The notes beneath the pieces are model-generated. The model made no database searches, was not told the origin of the DNA, and saw nothing but the letters and a program-made list of their open reading frames with translations. From Hymenobacter sp. GOD-10R (lineage in GTDB: Bacteria; Bacteroidota; Bacteroidia; Cytophagales; Hymenobacteraceae), in the NCBI RefSeq assembly GCF_035609205.1, contig NZ_CP141184.1, forward strand, positions 3,872,501 through 3,936,500: DNA of 64,000 bases. The letters are read 5' to 3'. The position numbers and the translations under genes are program-made. The first letter of the stretch is position 1, and every line of letters starts with the position of its first letter. Below, piece by piece: positions 1-7,456 of the stretch.

Positions 1-2
1 TC

Positions 3-1064
3 AGCGCCGTGGAGCGCGTGCCGGGTTCCTGGCAGTTCAAGCCCAATGACCGCTTCTACGTCGGCGACTTCAACGGCGACGGCAAAGATGAGGTAGCGGT
101 GTTCAACGGCTCCGACTGGAACATGGAATACCTAGGCCTGCTGGCCGATGATGGCAAAAACGGCCTCAAGCTGATTGCCCGCTACGATAACACCATGCCG
201 AATTGGGACTTCAAAAAAGACGACCAGTTCTTTGTGGCGGACTTCAACGGCGACGGCAAAAAAGACCTCATCGTGTTCAACGGCACCAACTGGAGCATGC
301 CCTACCTAGGAATGCTGCAGTGCTCGGGCACTGGCTTCAGCCTGGTGCGGCGCTACGACGGCAACTTCGCGGGCTGGCAGATGACGGCTGGCGACAAGTT
401 CTACGTGGGCGACTTCGACGGCGACGGCAAACAGGACCTCTATGTGTTCAACGGCGACAATTGGTCGATTCCGTACCTCGCCATGCACCGCAGCACCGGC
501 AACGCCTACACCATGGTGAAGCGCTACGACGCCAACCTAGCTGGCTGGAACATGACCAAGGGCGACAAGTTCTACCCCGGCGACTTCGATGGCGACGGCA
601 AAACGGACTTGTATGTGTTCAACGGCGAAAACTGGAGCATGGCGTACCTTGCCATGATGACTTCTAACGGCGCGGCCGTCACGATGACGCGGCGCTACGA
701 CGGCAACGCCCCCGGCTGGCAGATGCGCAAGAGCGACCAGCACTATGTAGCCGAAATCAACGGCGACAAGAAAGCGGATCTGTTCGTGTACAACGCCACC
801 GACTGGGGCAAGGAGTACCTTGGTACCATGGTCTCGGACGGCACCAACCTAGCCTGCGCCTGGAAAGAAGACTGGGTTGGGGAGTGGAACCTAGGTTCCG
901 TCGACCACTTCATCCCCTGCAATTTCGAAGGAGCCGCTGGCAAGCGGGACTTGTTTGTGCACAATCAAAACTGGTTCGGCATGATCAAAGCCACGCCCAC
1001 GCTGACGCTGCAAAAGCTTTATTATAAGTACATTCATAACTACCGCTACGGTAGAAATTGGTAA
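3..1064 (+). CDS. FG-GAP/VCBS repeat protein, C-terminal part (cut by left edge)
   Basis: The reading frame is open to the left edge, so only the C-terminal 350 or so residues are visible; the GTG at position 9 is unlikely to be the real start. The sequence holds about five repeats with a period near 58 residues. Each has a calcium-loop motif such as DFDGDGKQD followed by VFNGxNW, and a spacer containing RYDxNxxGW. This pattern fits FG-GAP or VCBS-like beta-propeller blades, which are usually found in exported proteins. Such proteins bind ligands or other proteins, and no catalytic motif is visible here. The stop is followed after 15 bases by the next gene, so the two are probably cotranscribed. 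The substrate or partner is unknown. Confidence 0.8.
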   Translation, partial: SAVERVPGSWQFKPNDRFYVGDFNGDGKDEVAVFNGSDWNMEYLGLLADDGKNGLKLIARYDNTMPNWDFKKDDQFFVADFNGDGKKDLIVFNGTNWSMPYLGMLQCSGTGFSLVRRYDGNFAGWQMTAGDKFYVGDFDGDGKQDLYVFNGDNWSIPYLAMHRSTGNAYTMVKRYDANLAGWNMTKGDKFYPGDFDGDGKTDLYVFNGENWSMAYLAMMTSNGAAVTMTRRYDGNAPGWQMRKSDQHYVAEINGDKKADLFVYNATDWGKEYLGTMVSDGTNLACAWKEDWVGEWNLGSVDHFIPCNFEGAAGKRDLFVHNQNWFGMIKATPTLTLQKLYYKYIHNYRYGRNW

Positions 1065-1067
1065 GCA

Positions 1068-1075
1068 AGGAGGTG
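1068..1075 (+). promoter_or_regulatory. Strong Shine-Dalgarno site
   Basis: AAGGAGGT lies just before the ATG at 1080. Most genes in this window have no purine-rich site at this distance, as is typical of Bacteroidota. The site supports the start of the downstream gene. Confidence 0.6.
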
Positions 1076-1079
1076 TACG

Positions 1080-1835
1080 ATGAACAGAAAATCAATCCGC
1101 GGTATTTATTCTAAGCCCATGGACGCTGCCGCCCGTCCGATAATCGAAAACGCCAAGCTGCCCACCATGACTGATGCCGTGGCGCCCATGCAGCAAGCGC
1201 CCGCCCGCGACGCAAACTCCCGCCTAATGGATGATGCGCAGCCGCCCATAATTGACACCACCAAGCCTACGATGGGCGCGTTTGTTGTGGACCAGCCCGG
1301 CCCGATTCGCGTGATACCACGTGTATTGCCAGACCAAGAACCCCGGCTGATCCGCGCCGCGCCCGACACTTCGTACGTAGTGCTGCGGATGCGTGTGCAA
1401 GATGGTAAGCTAGCTATTGTTGGCTCTAAACGGGTGGATGGTCCGCTGCTGGCCGAAGAGGAAGTCGTGCAGGATGGTCTAACCTACGAAGCCTCGGTCG
1501 ATGATAAGCGCCTGAGCCTAGGCTCGGTACCGGATTTCGGCGAGCAGCGCAGCTACCCGCGCCCCGGCACCACCGAGCACTACATCACGGTGCTGCCTAG
1601 CTTCGACTTCAACCTGCGCGTGCCCAGCGACAAGATCAGCTTGCAGGATCTGCCGAAGCTGAAGATTTCGCTGTACCGCTTCAAAGTGCCGGTGCCCAAC
1701 CTGAAGCTAGGCCCGCAACCTCTGCGAGCTCAACTCGACCAAGAGGTACGCGTTGTGGCAGAATTGAACGGCATTCAAGTAGCGAAGCTCCCGAGCGACG
1801 TGCAAGAAGTTGTACGACGGGCCTTTACGCGCTAA
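1080..1835 (+). CDS. Hypothetical protein, partner of FG-GAP gene
   Basis: This 251-residue protein matches no family I recognise. It has no signal peptide and no membrane segment. The first 75 residues look disordered and contain loosely repeated phrases (MDAAARPIIENAKLPTM and MDDAQPPIIDTTKPTM). The part after about residue 95 looks like a beta-rich folded domain with alternating hydrophobic residues. The gene follows the FG-GAP gene by 15 bases and has an unusually strong ribosome binding site, so it is probably translated at a high level from a shared mRNA. The function is unknown. Confidence 0.75.
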   Translation: MNRKSIRGIYSKPMDAAARPIIENAKLPTMTDAVAPMQQAPARDANSRLMDDAQPPIIDTTKPTMGAFVVDQPGPIRVIPRVLPDQEPRLIRAAPDTSYVVLRMRVQDGKLAIVGSKRVDGPLLAEEEVVQDGLTYEASVDDKRLSLGSVPDFGEQRSYPRPGTTEHYITVLPSFDFNLRVPSDKISLQDLPKLKISLYRFKVPVPNLKLGPQPLRAQLDQEVRVVAELNGIQVAKLPSDVQEVVRRAFTR

Positions 1836-1889
1836 GCGGTGTAGCGTAAGGCCTGCGAAGTAGCGAAAGTTAAAACCAGAGCTAGGTCT

Positions 1890-2013
1890 AAGCTCCCCTC
1901 CTTTTTTAAGGAGGGGGTTGGGGGTGGTTAGCTAGAGCTAGAAAACTAGAATTAGCTTGTCGTTCAACGACAAGGAACCACCCCAACCCCTCCTTAAAAA
2001 AGGAGGGGAGCTT
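1890..2013. repeat. REP/MITE-like nested inverted repeat, copy 1
   Basis: The outer arms (about 1890-1928 and 1975-2013) are inverted copies of each other. Each arm is itself a small hairpin of CCCCTCC-T6-AAGGAGGGG followed by TTGGGGGTGGTT. The roughly 45-bp core contains AGAGCTAGAAAACTAGAA and CGTTCAAC. A second copy lies at 21204-21325 with the same arms and a similar core. No open reading frame is present. It may also act as a transcription terminator. It resembles the palindromic repeats mobilised by IS200-like (RAYT) transposases, but no such transposase gene is in this window. Confidence 0.75.
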
Positions 2014-2121
2014 CGTGCTAACCCTAGCCCTATGCTGTGAACCCTTGTCCGATTATATTCTTAGAACCTAGGTCAAGGTCATTCAAGTAGGCTCGAAGCG
2101 TAGGCTTCGCGCTACCTTTCT

Positions 2122-2158
2122 AAAGCGCCACCAGACTCCCGCAGTCTGGTGGCGCTTT
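2122..2158 (+). terminator. Intrinsic terminator
   Basis: Perfect 16-bp stem (2122-2137 with 2143-2158, arm AAAGCGCCACCAGACT) with a 5-base loop, followed by GCTTTTGTTG. It would end transcripts coming from the FG-GAP operon before the permease gene. Confidence 0.8.
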
Positions 2159-2227
2159 GCTTTTGTTGTGGTTGCCGCCCGCGTTGTAGTATCTTCCGCG
2201 CTGACAAAACAACTACTCTCACTCCGT

Positions 2228-3721
2228 ATGCCCGAAGAACAAGGCCATTTTCAGCGTGCCATTACCCTTTTTGATGCCGTTATGCTCGTCACGGGCGGCA
2301 TGATTGGGTCCGGTATTTTCATTGTATCGTCGGGCATTGCTCGGCAGGTTGGGTCGGCGGGTTGGCTGCTCGTGGTGTGGCTGCTCACTGGCTTTATCAC
2401 ACTGGCGGCGGCGGTGAGCTACGGGGAGCTTGCTGCCATGTTCCCCAAAGTAGGCGGCCAATACGTGTACCTGCGCGAAGCATATAACAAGCTCGTAGCC
2501 TTCCTCTACGGCTGGACTCTGTTTCTAGTGATTCAAACAGGGGTTATTGCCGCCGTGGCCGTCGCGTTTGCGCGCTTCACGGGTGTGCTGCTGCCCTGGT
2601 TCAGCGAAACCAACGTGCTCTTCCAAGTCGGTCCGCTCGCCCTACCCTTCCGCGATACGCCCTATACGTTTCAGTTTACCACGGTGCAGCTATTGGCCAT
2701 TGCCCTGATCGTGGGGCTCACGGCCATCAACACGCGCGGGGTACGCACGGGCAAGCTCATTCAGAACATCTTTGGCTCAACGAAGCTCATTGCCCTTTTC
2801 GGCCTGATCGTGCTAGGCTTTGCCATCGGTATCAACTCGGAAGCTGTTTCGGCCAACTTCCACAACATGTGGGATGCCGCCCGCCACACCGCCGGTCAGC
2901 CGACGGTACCGCTTTCCAGTTCGGCGCTCGTGCTGGCCATTGGTATGGGCATGGTCGGCTCCTTGTTTAGCTCTGATTCTTGGAACAACATCGGCTTCTC
3001 AGGCGATGAAGTCGTAAATCCGCAGCGAACTATTGTATTGAGCATGGCCATCGGCACGGCTATCGTGACGGCATTGTACCTGCTCATCAACTTGATGTAC
3101 CTGATGGTGCTGCCTCTTCAGGGCGACCCGCAGGCTACTACTCTCGCGGGCCGCGGCCTGATGTACGCTACCAACGACCTCGTGGCAACTGCTGTTGCAG
3201 AAAGCTTCCTAGGTCCAGTGGGCGCCTACGTACTGGCCGTACTCATCATGATCAGCACGTTCAGCTGCGACAACGGCACTATCCTGTCGGGCGCGCGGGC
3301 ATATTATGCCATGGCCAAGGATGGCGTTTTCTTCCCGGCTATGGCCCGGCTCAACAAGGCAGGTGTACCAGGCGTGGCCCTATGGGTACAGTGCGCGTGG
3401 GGCTGCTTACTCTGCCTCTCCGGCTCCTACGGCCAGCTCCTTGACTACGTAATGTTCTCGGTAGTGCTGTTTTACGTCATCACCATCATCGGCATTTTTG
3501 TGCTGCGCCGCACCCGCCCCGATGCACCCCGGCCGTACCGAGCAGCAGGTTACCCAATCATCCCGCTGCTGTACGTGGTACTCGCTTCTAGCTTCTGCCT
3601 TATCCTCCTCACCCAACCCGAAACGGCTGACTTCTCCCGCCGGGGTCTGGTTTTGGTTGCCCTCGGGGTCCCCGTGTACTTTCTATTTGGGCGACGCTTC
3701 GCGAACAAGACGGAGTTGTAA
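2228..3721 (+). CDS. APC-family amino acid permease
   Basis: This 497-residue protein has about 12 hydrophobic helices. The family signature GGMIGSGIF is at residues 23-31, in the first helix, where APC transporters unwind to bind substrate. SYGELAAMFP and GGQYVYLREAY follow in helices 2-3. It belongs to the APC superfamily (amino acid/polyamine/organocation) and probably exchanges or imports neutral amino acids across the inner membrane; the substrate cannot be read from sequence. The frame is open upstream to 2168, but the ATG at 2228 (MPEEQGHFQ) matches the usual N-terminus, and the upstream part overlaps the presumed promoter. It stands alone between two terminators. Confidence 0.9.
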   Translation: MPEEQGHFQRAITLFDAVMLVTGGMIGSGIFIVSSGIARQVGSAGWLLVVWLLTGFITLAAAVSYGELAAMFPKVGGQYVYLREAYNKLVAFLYGWTLFLVIQTGVIAAVAVAFARFTGVLLPWFSETNVLFQVGPLALPFRDTPYTFQFTTVQLLAIALIVGLTAINTRGVRTGKLIQNIFGSTKLIALFGLIVLGFAIGINSEAVSANFHNMWDAARHTAGQPTVPLSSSALVLAIGMGMVGSLFSSDSWNNIGFSGDEVVNPQRTIVLSMAIGTAIVTALYLLINLMYLMVLPLQGDPQATTLAGRGLMYATNDLVATAVAESFLGPVGAYVLAVLIMISTFSCDNGTILSGARAYYAMAKDGVFFPAMARLNKAGVPGVALWVQCAWGCLLCLSGSYGQLLDYVMFSVVLFYVITIIGIFVLRRTRPDAPRPYRAAGYPIIPLLYVVLASSFCLILLTQPETADFSRRGLVLVALGVPVYFLFGRRFANKTEL

Positions 3722-3745
3722 ACAGGAGTTTGTCATCGATTCCTC

Positions 3746-3792
3746 TATAAACAACACCGGCCGCTCAAATTGAGCGGCCGGTGTTGTTTATA
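3746..3792. terminator. Bidirectional terminator, perfect 23-bp stem
   Basis: The arms 3746-3768 and 3770-3792 are exact inverted copies around one central base. It lies between the converging permease gene and the minus-strand gene ending at 3828, with A/T tracts on both sides. Confidence 0.85.
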
Positions 3793-3827
3793 AGCTTTTG
3801 CAGCTTGGGCAAGTGCTTTCGTACAAC

Positions 3828-4259
3828 CTAGGCTTGCTGGGTAGGGCGGTCGGTGTTCATGTTGTTCGGTACCTCCTGTGGGCCGTTGGCTTCTTTCTCG
3901 CCGAATTCCTGCGCGTGGCTGCGCACGGAGTGGTCTAGCTCGTAGCTACCTTCGGCCTCAAAGCCAGGGCCTTGGGCTTGCTCGCCGGCGTTATCGTGGT
4001 CGTTGCCTCCCTGGGGCGAGGTTTCGCTGCCTCCGATGTGTAGGTTTTCGAGCTGATCTTTCTGGTTACTGCGCTGGTCGTAGCCATTAGCGCCCGTGTT
4101 ACGGTAGGCCGAAGGATCGTTGCTCTCTTTGCCGTTACTTTCCTGTTCCTTCACTTTTTTGTGTTGTTCCAGGTTTTCGTTCTTGGCAATGCCTTCTTTG
4201 ATGTTGGCGTTTTCGTTCTGGTTATCGTCGTTGTTGTCGAAAAGACTATCGAGTATCAT
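3828..4259 (-). CDS. Hypothetical acidic low-complexity protein
   Basis: This 143-residue protein is rich in Asn, Gln, Glu, Asp and Gly. It has no Cys, no signal peptide and no membrane segment, and almost no hydrophobic stretch after the first seven residues, so it is probably disordered. I recognise no family. Its composition recalls hydrophilin or stress-type small proteins, but that is only an impression. It is transcribed alone toward the permease and ends at the shared bidirectional terminator. Confidence 0.6.
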   Translation of the reverse strand: MILDSLFDNNDDNQNENANIKEGIAKNENLEQHKKVKEQESNGKESNDPSAYRNTGANGYDQRSNQKDQLENLHIGGSETSPQGGNDHDNAGEQAQGPGFEAEGSYELDHSVRSHAQEFGEKEANGPQEVPNNMNTDRPTQQA

Positions 4260-4429
4260 CAGTTCCGTAGTTTAGAAAGTGGATGGTAGGGTATGCTTAT
4301 TTTGTTTACGGCAGGTCGGGTTAAGAGTTGTAGGACCCAGCTACCGTTTGCTAGCTAGCCGCCCTACTCCAAATACCGTACACTACCAGTGCCTGCATTA
4401 GTTAGCGGCCCTCATCCGGCTTCCTGACT

Positions 4430-4437
4430 TATCTTTG
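4430..4437 (+). promoter_or_regulatory. Bacteroidota promoter core TATCTTTG
   Basis: Exact match to TAnnTTTG, 20 bases before the ATG at 4458. It implies a very short 5' leader. No clear -33 TTG was found. Confidence 0.55.
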
Positions 4438-4457
4438 TGCCCTAGCTCTCTTCTTGC

Positions 4458-4688
4458 ATGGATTTCTCCAAACTTTACCGCCCTAGTGCCCTCAACAGCT
4501 ACCAGTTCATTGCCGTGACGGGCCTGATCATGAGCGCTGCGGCTCACCTGATCCTGCATTTTTTTGTGCACCATCAAGTACCAGGGTTCAACTGGCTTTA
4601 CGTGTGCTGGACGGGCCTCTACATCATTGGCTCCTTGATGAACCTGTTTGGCAAGCCCAGCGACGGACACCATCACCACCATCACTAA
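4458..4688 (+). CDS. Small membrane protein with natural His6 C-terminus
   Basis: This 76-residue protein has two predicted membrane helices, roughly residues 16-37 and 45-64. It ends in GKPSDGHHHHHH, that is, six consecutive His directly before the stop. I recognise no named family. The His tail is encoded by CATCACCACCATCACCAT-like codons and lies in native context, with a Bacteroidota promoter upstream and a terminator downstream, so it is not a cloning artefact visible from vector sequence. The tail could bind metal ions at the membrane surface; this is inference. Confidence 0.7.
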   Translation: MDFSKLYRPSALNSYQFIAVTGLIMSAAAHLILHFFVHHQVPGFNWLYVCWTGLYIIGSLMNLFGKPSDGHHHHHH

Positions 4689-4719
4689 TCGAGGCAGTTT
4701 TCTAGCTGCCTAGCTTGCG

Positions 4720-4747
4720 CGCAGACTTGCTACCTAGCAGGTCTGCG
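4720..4747 (+). terminator. Intrinsic terminator
   Basis: CGCAGACTTGCT pairs with AGCAGGTCTGCG (4720-4731 with 4736-4747), followed by TTTGTATTT. It lies downstream of the small His-tailed gene. Confidence 0.7.
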
Positions 4748-4824
4748 TTTGTATTTCTGCTCTTTTGCAAAACGCCTATTGGATCAAGCAAGCTTTGCAA
4801 CGATCCTAGTATAGAGTTGCTGCT

Positions 4825-5160
4825 CTACGGGGTAGAAGTAAATGTCTGTCGTGGCAAAGGCTTCACCGCCTTAGCATCCCGCTGGTTGCTATTTGGGCGA
4901 ACAGTAGGCATGTTTGCTGGCGACGAAGGGGTTGAGACACGCATTGCATTAGGACGGCTCACGAAGCTTCCTCCCGGCTCTAACTGCTTGGTAGTGCCTT
5001 TTTCCTCAACGTTGGCTACACCAATAAAGCGGCGCATAGGTCTTTTTCTAGGTTCTATCTGCTTGGTAATGCGCGCTGGATTGGGCTGCAGAAAGCCGTC
5101 TGCGAAGCAAAAGGCTGGTAACATACCTAAGGCACTTATATAGAAAGCTAGCTTCTTCAT
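4825..5160 (-). CDS. Small secreted hypothetical protein
   Basis: From the ATG at 5160 the 111-residue product starts with a clear signal peptide (MKKLAFYISALGMLPAFCFA, then DGFLQPN). The mature part is basic and rich in Pro, Arg and Ser, with no Cys, and looks unstructured. The frame extends upstream to 5244, but that would place 28 residues before the signal peptide, so 5160 is preferred. The opposite strand also has an open frame (4715-5143) without family features. I recognise no family. Confidence 0.5.
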   Translation of the reverse strand: MKKLAFYISALGMLPAFCFADGFLQPNPARITKQIEPRKRPMRRFIGVANVEEKGTTKQLEPGGSFVSRPNAMRVSTPSSPANMPTVRPNSNQRDAKAVKPLPRQTFTSTP

Positions 5161-5500
5161 CAGACGTAGTAGTTTGCTTATGCAGAGCCATTTGCGTGCA
5201 GTAAAGTTGCAGACGCGGCCTGTACAGTCTCGTTTATAAGTCAACTCTTTTGCGTGCTACTAGCATCCGCTACCCGCACGAACAACTCCCGCTTTTACTA
5301 TTCTTAGTTGAAGTTAAACTTTATGGGCATTTATATTTAATTCTCTATCAGTTATTTATTCTGATTACCTGTGTACTAGACAATCCTTGGCAAAAGAATG
5401 TCCGTACACACACTCGTGCCGCTAACCTTCTTGCGGTAATTGAAGCTAGGCCGCCGACGTCTCCCACCCTGTCGCGGCATGTGAAGTATTTCATTTTGCT
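5161..5500. other. Intergenic region without a recognisable gene
   Basis: This 340-base gap lies between divergent genes and is AT-richer than its surroundings, especially at 5290-5370. A short frame at 5250-5504 has no family features and runs into the next start codon. Promoters for both flanking genes must lie here, but no exact TAnnTTTG core was found; TCATTTTG just before 5501 is a one-mismatch version. Confidence 0.4.
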
Positions 5501-7159
5501 ATGAAGCACATGGACAGTGGCGTTGCGCCAGGTAACCGCACGGTGTGGTGGTGGCTGGCGTTACTAGCCGTAGTGGTGGGAATTGGATTGCGGGTGTGGC
5601 AATGGTCACTTGGCACCACCATGTTTATGGATGAGCTAGCCATTGTGCACAACGTAGTTACTCGCTCGGCCGGGCAGTTGGTCAGCGCCCCCTTGGTCGA
5701 GGCCCAGGTGGCGCCGCCTTTGTTTTTAGTCGTGGAGAAAGCCTGCTGGACGCTCTTCGGCAGCTCGGAGCTGTCATTACGCTTACCGCCGTTGCTCGCC
5801 TCCGTGGTGGCCCTGCTACTGTTCTGGCCGGTGGCGCGACACGTCCTCGACGAGCGCCTGGTGCCGCTGGCGCTGTTGACGTTTGCGGTGGGCGTCACCT
5901 TCGTACATTATAGCAACCAAGTAAAGCAGTATGCCAGCGACGCGGCCGTGGGGTTGCTGATCTTGTACCTAGCATTGCGCTTACGCGAGGTCAAGCTGCC
6001 ATCTGCTCATTTTTGGGTGCTGGGAGCACTAGCAGGTTTGGTGCTGCCTTTCTACTCGCAAGCTTCGCTGATGTACTTCGCTGGTTGTGGCGCGGCGCTG
6101 GTGCTCCTGGCCTACTTCGATGCTGGCCGCCCCCGGTTGCGGGTTACGCTGACGGTGGTAGCGGCCTGGGCGGTAGGATGCGTGCTGAGCCTAGCTTTGG
6201 CACAGAACACACTACGGCCCATTGACCAAGCCTTTATGCATTATTTCTGGCGCGAAGGCATGCTGCCGCTGAATGTGCACTTGCCCATCGACTTCACCCA
6301 GGATCTGGCGGAGCGCTGGGCCAATGGCCTTGGCTGGCCGCATCCTGCCAGCATTTGGGTGGGATTCACCCTGCTCGGCGTGGGGCTACTATGGTGGCAG
6401 CACCGCGAAGTAGCCCTCCTACTGACGGCGCCGTGGGTGCTGAGCACGCTGGCGGCGCTGCTGCACCAGTTTCCGTTGCGGCAGCGCTTGATGGATTTTC
6501 TGGTGCCTACCCTGATTCTGTTTGTGTTCGTGGCTTTTCAGGCCTTCGTGCGGTGGGCTTGGCGGCGCAGTGCCGTGCTGGGCGGGGTGGCGCTGGGGCT
6601 ATGTCTGCTTCCTATCTTGTACAGCACGACTCGTCATAATCTGCCGCCTTTCTGCGTGGAAGACGCCAAGACGCTGTACGCTAAGCTAGCTCAAGTACGC
6701 CGCCCTACCGATGCTGTTTATGCCTACTATGGGGCAGGGCAGTATTTGCGGTGGTATGGCCCGCAGTATGGCCTTCGCCCCGCCAGCTACAAGCTAGGGC
6801 ATTGCTACCGCCACTTTCCAGGAGCCGAGCGCAACTACTTGAAGGAAGTAGATGCGTTTCGGGGGCGACGCGTGTGGCTGGTGATGATGCACTTTGACTC
6901 GTACGAAGAGCAGGACTTGAACGCCTACCTGAGCAGTATCGGGCAGCCGGGGCCGCGCATTACGGTGCTAGCTCGAATGCCCGACGAATCAGTAGGCTAC
7001 AAGGTATCCTACGCCCAGCTCTACGACCTGACCGATGCCAAGCGAGCCGCACGCTTCTCGGCCGCCACCTTTCCGCTTGTACCCACGCCCGAGCGCCCCG
7101 CCGACGAGATATGCTGGAGCTGCTACGGGCCACAAGCCATTGCTAATAACCACTACTAG
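5501..7159 (+). CDS. Membrane glycosyltransferase, ArnT/PMT_2-like
   Basis: This 552-residue integral membrane protein has about ten or more hydrophobic helices in the first 370 residues and a soluble C-terminal part. The D44-E45 pair in MFMDELA, just after the first helix, corresponds to the catalytic acidic motif of GT39/GT83 (GT-C fold) transferases, which use a polyprenyl-phosphate sugar. The C-terminal region has LYAKLAQVRRP and VYAYYGAGQYLRWY, similar to the extracytoplasmic domain of this family. It starts a plus-strand block with a flippase and a GT2 enzyme, so a role in glycosylating a surface polysaccharide or lipid is likely. Donor and acceptor are unknown. Confidence 0.8.
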   Translation: MKHMDSGVAPGNRTVWWWLALLAVVVGIGLRVWQWSLGTTMFMDELAIVHNVVTRSAGQLVSAPLVEAQVAPPLFLVVEKACWTLFGSSELSLRLPPLLASVVALLLFWPVARHVLDERLVPLALLTFAVGVTFVHYSNQVKQYASDAAVGLLILYLALRLREVKLPSAHFWVLGALAGLVLPFYSQASLMYFAGCGAALVLLAYFDAGRPRLRVTLTVVAAWAVGCVLSLALAQNTLRPIDQAFMHYFWREGMLPLNVHLPIDFTQDLAERWANGLGWPHPASIWVGFTLLGVGLLWWQHREVALLLTAPWVLSTLAALLHQFPLRQRLMDFLVPTLILFVFVAFQAFVRWAWRRSAVLGGVALGLCLLPILYSTTRHNLPPFCVEDAKTLYAKLAQVRRPTDAVYAYYGAGQYLRWYGPQYGLRPASYKLGHCYRHFPGAERNYLKEVDAFRGRRVWLVMMHFDSYEEQDLNAYLSSIGQPGPRITVLARMPDESVGYKVSYAQLYDLTDAKRAARFSAATFPLVPTPERPADEICWSCYGPQAIANNHY

Positions 7160-7456
7160 CGCACTTCCAACTCCCCAAAAAGCAAACTACACACCGGCGA
7201 CTAACCTAACTATAATCCCAAATCCAACTTGAATAACCATCAGATTTTCTGGCCTTTCGCAAAGATTATACCTTGCGTAGGTCAGTTTATGGATAAGCTT
7301 CCTGGCTAATCTGCAACCCGCATCAGGTAAATGTAGTAAGGACGTGGAAGGATGGGATAAAAGCTCAACAGCTGCATTTTCTCAAGCTCATTCTTACGCT
7401 GCCCTTTCTACCTACTACCTGGCTGGTCTTATTCGAGAGCCTTACACACCTGCTTT

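Noticed and set aside
203..667. 154-residue Arg/Gln-rich frame inside the FG-GAP gene
   Set aside because: It is a +1-frame shadow of the repeat coding sequence; its Arg-rich repeats follow from the Asp/Gly-rich repeats in the true frame.
1839..2120. Possible outer inverted repeat (TAGCG...GCGAAG and CGAAGCG...GCTACC) flanking the nested repeat
   Set aside because: The similarity is short and irregular on inspection, and I could not establish an alignment beyond chance for such GCGAAG-rich sequence.
4715..5143. Plus-strand open frame of 142 residues
   Set aside because: The minus strand here has a clear signal peptide start; the plus frame overlaps the terminator of the upstream gene and has no family features.
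5250..5504. 84-residue open frame ahead of the GT39-like gene
   Set aside because: It lies in an AT-rich promoter gap, overlaps the next start codon and shows no domain or signal peptide.
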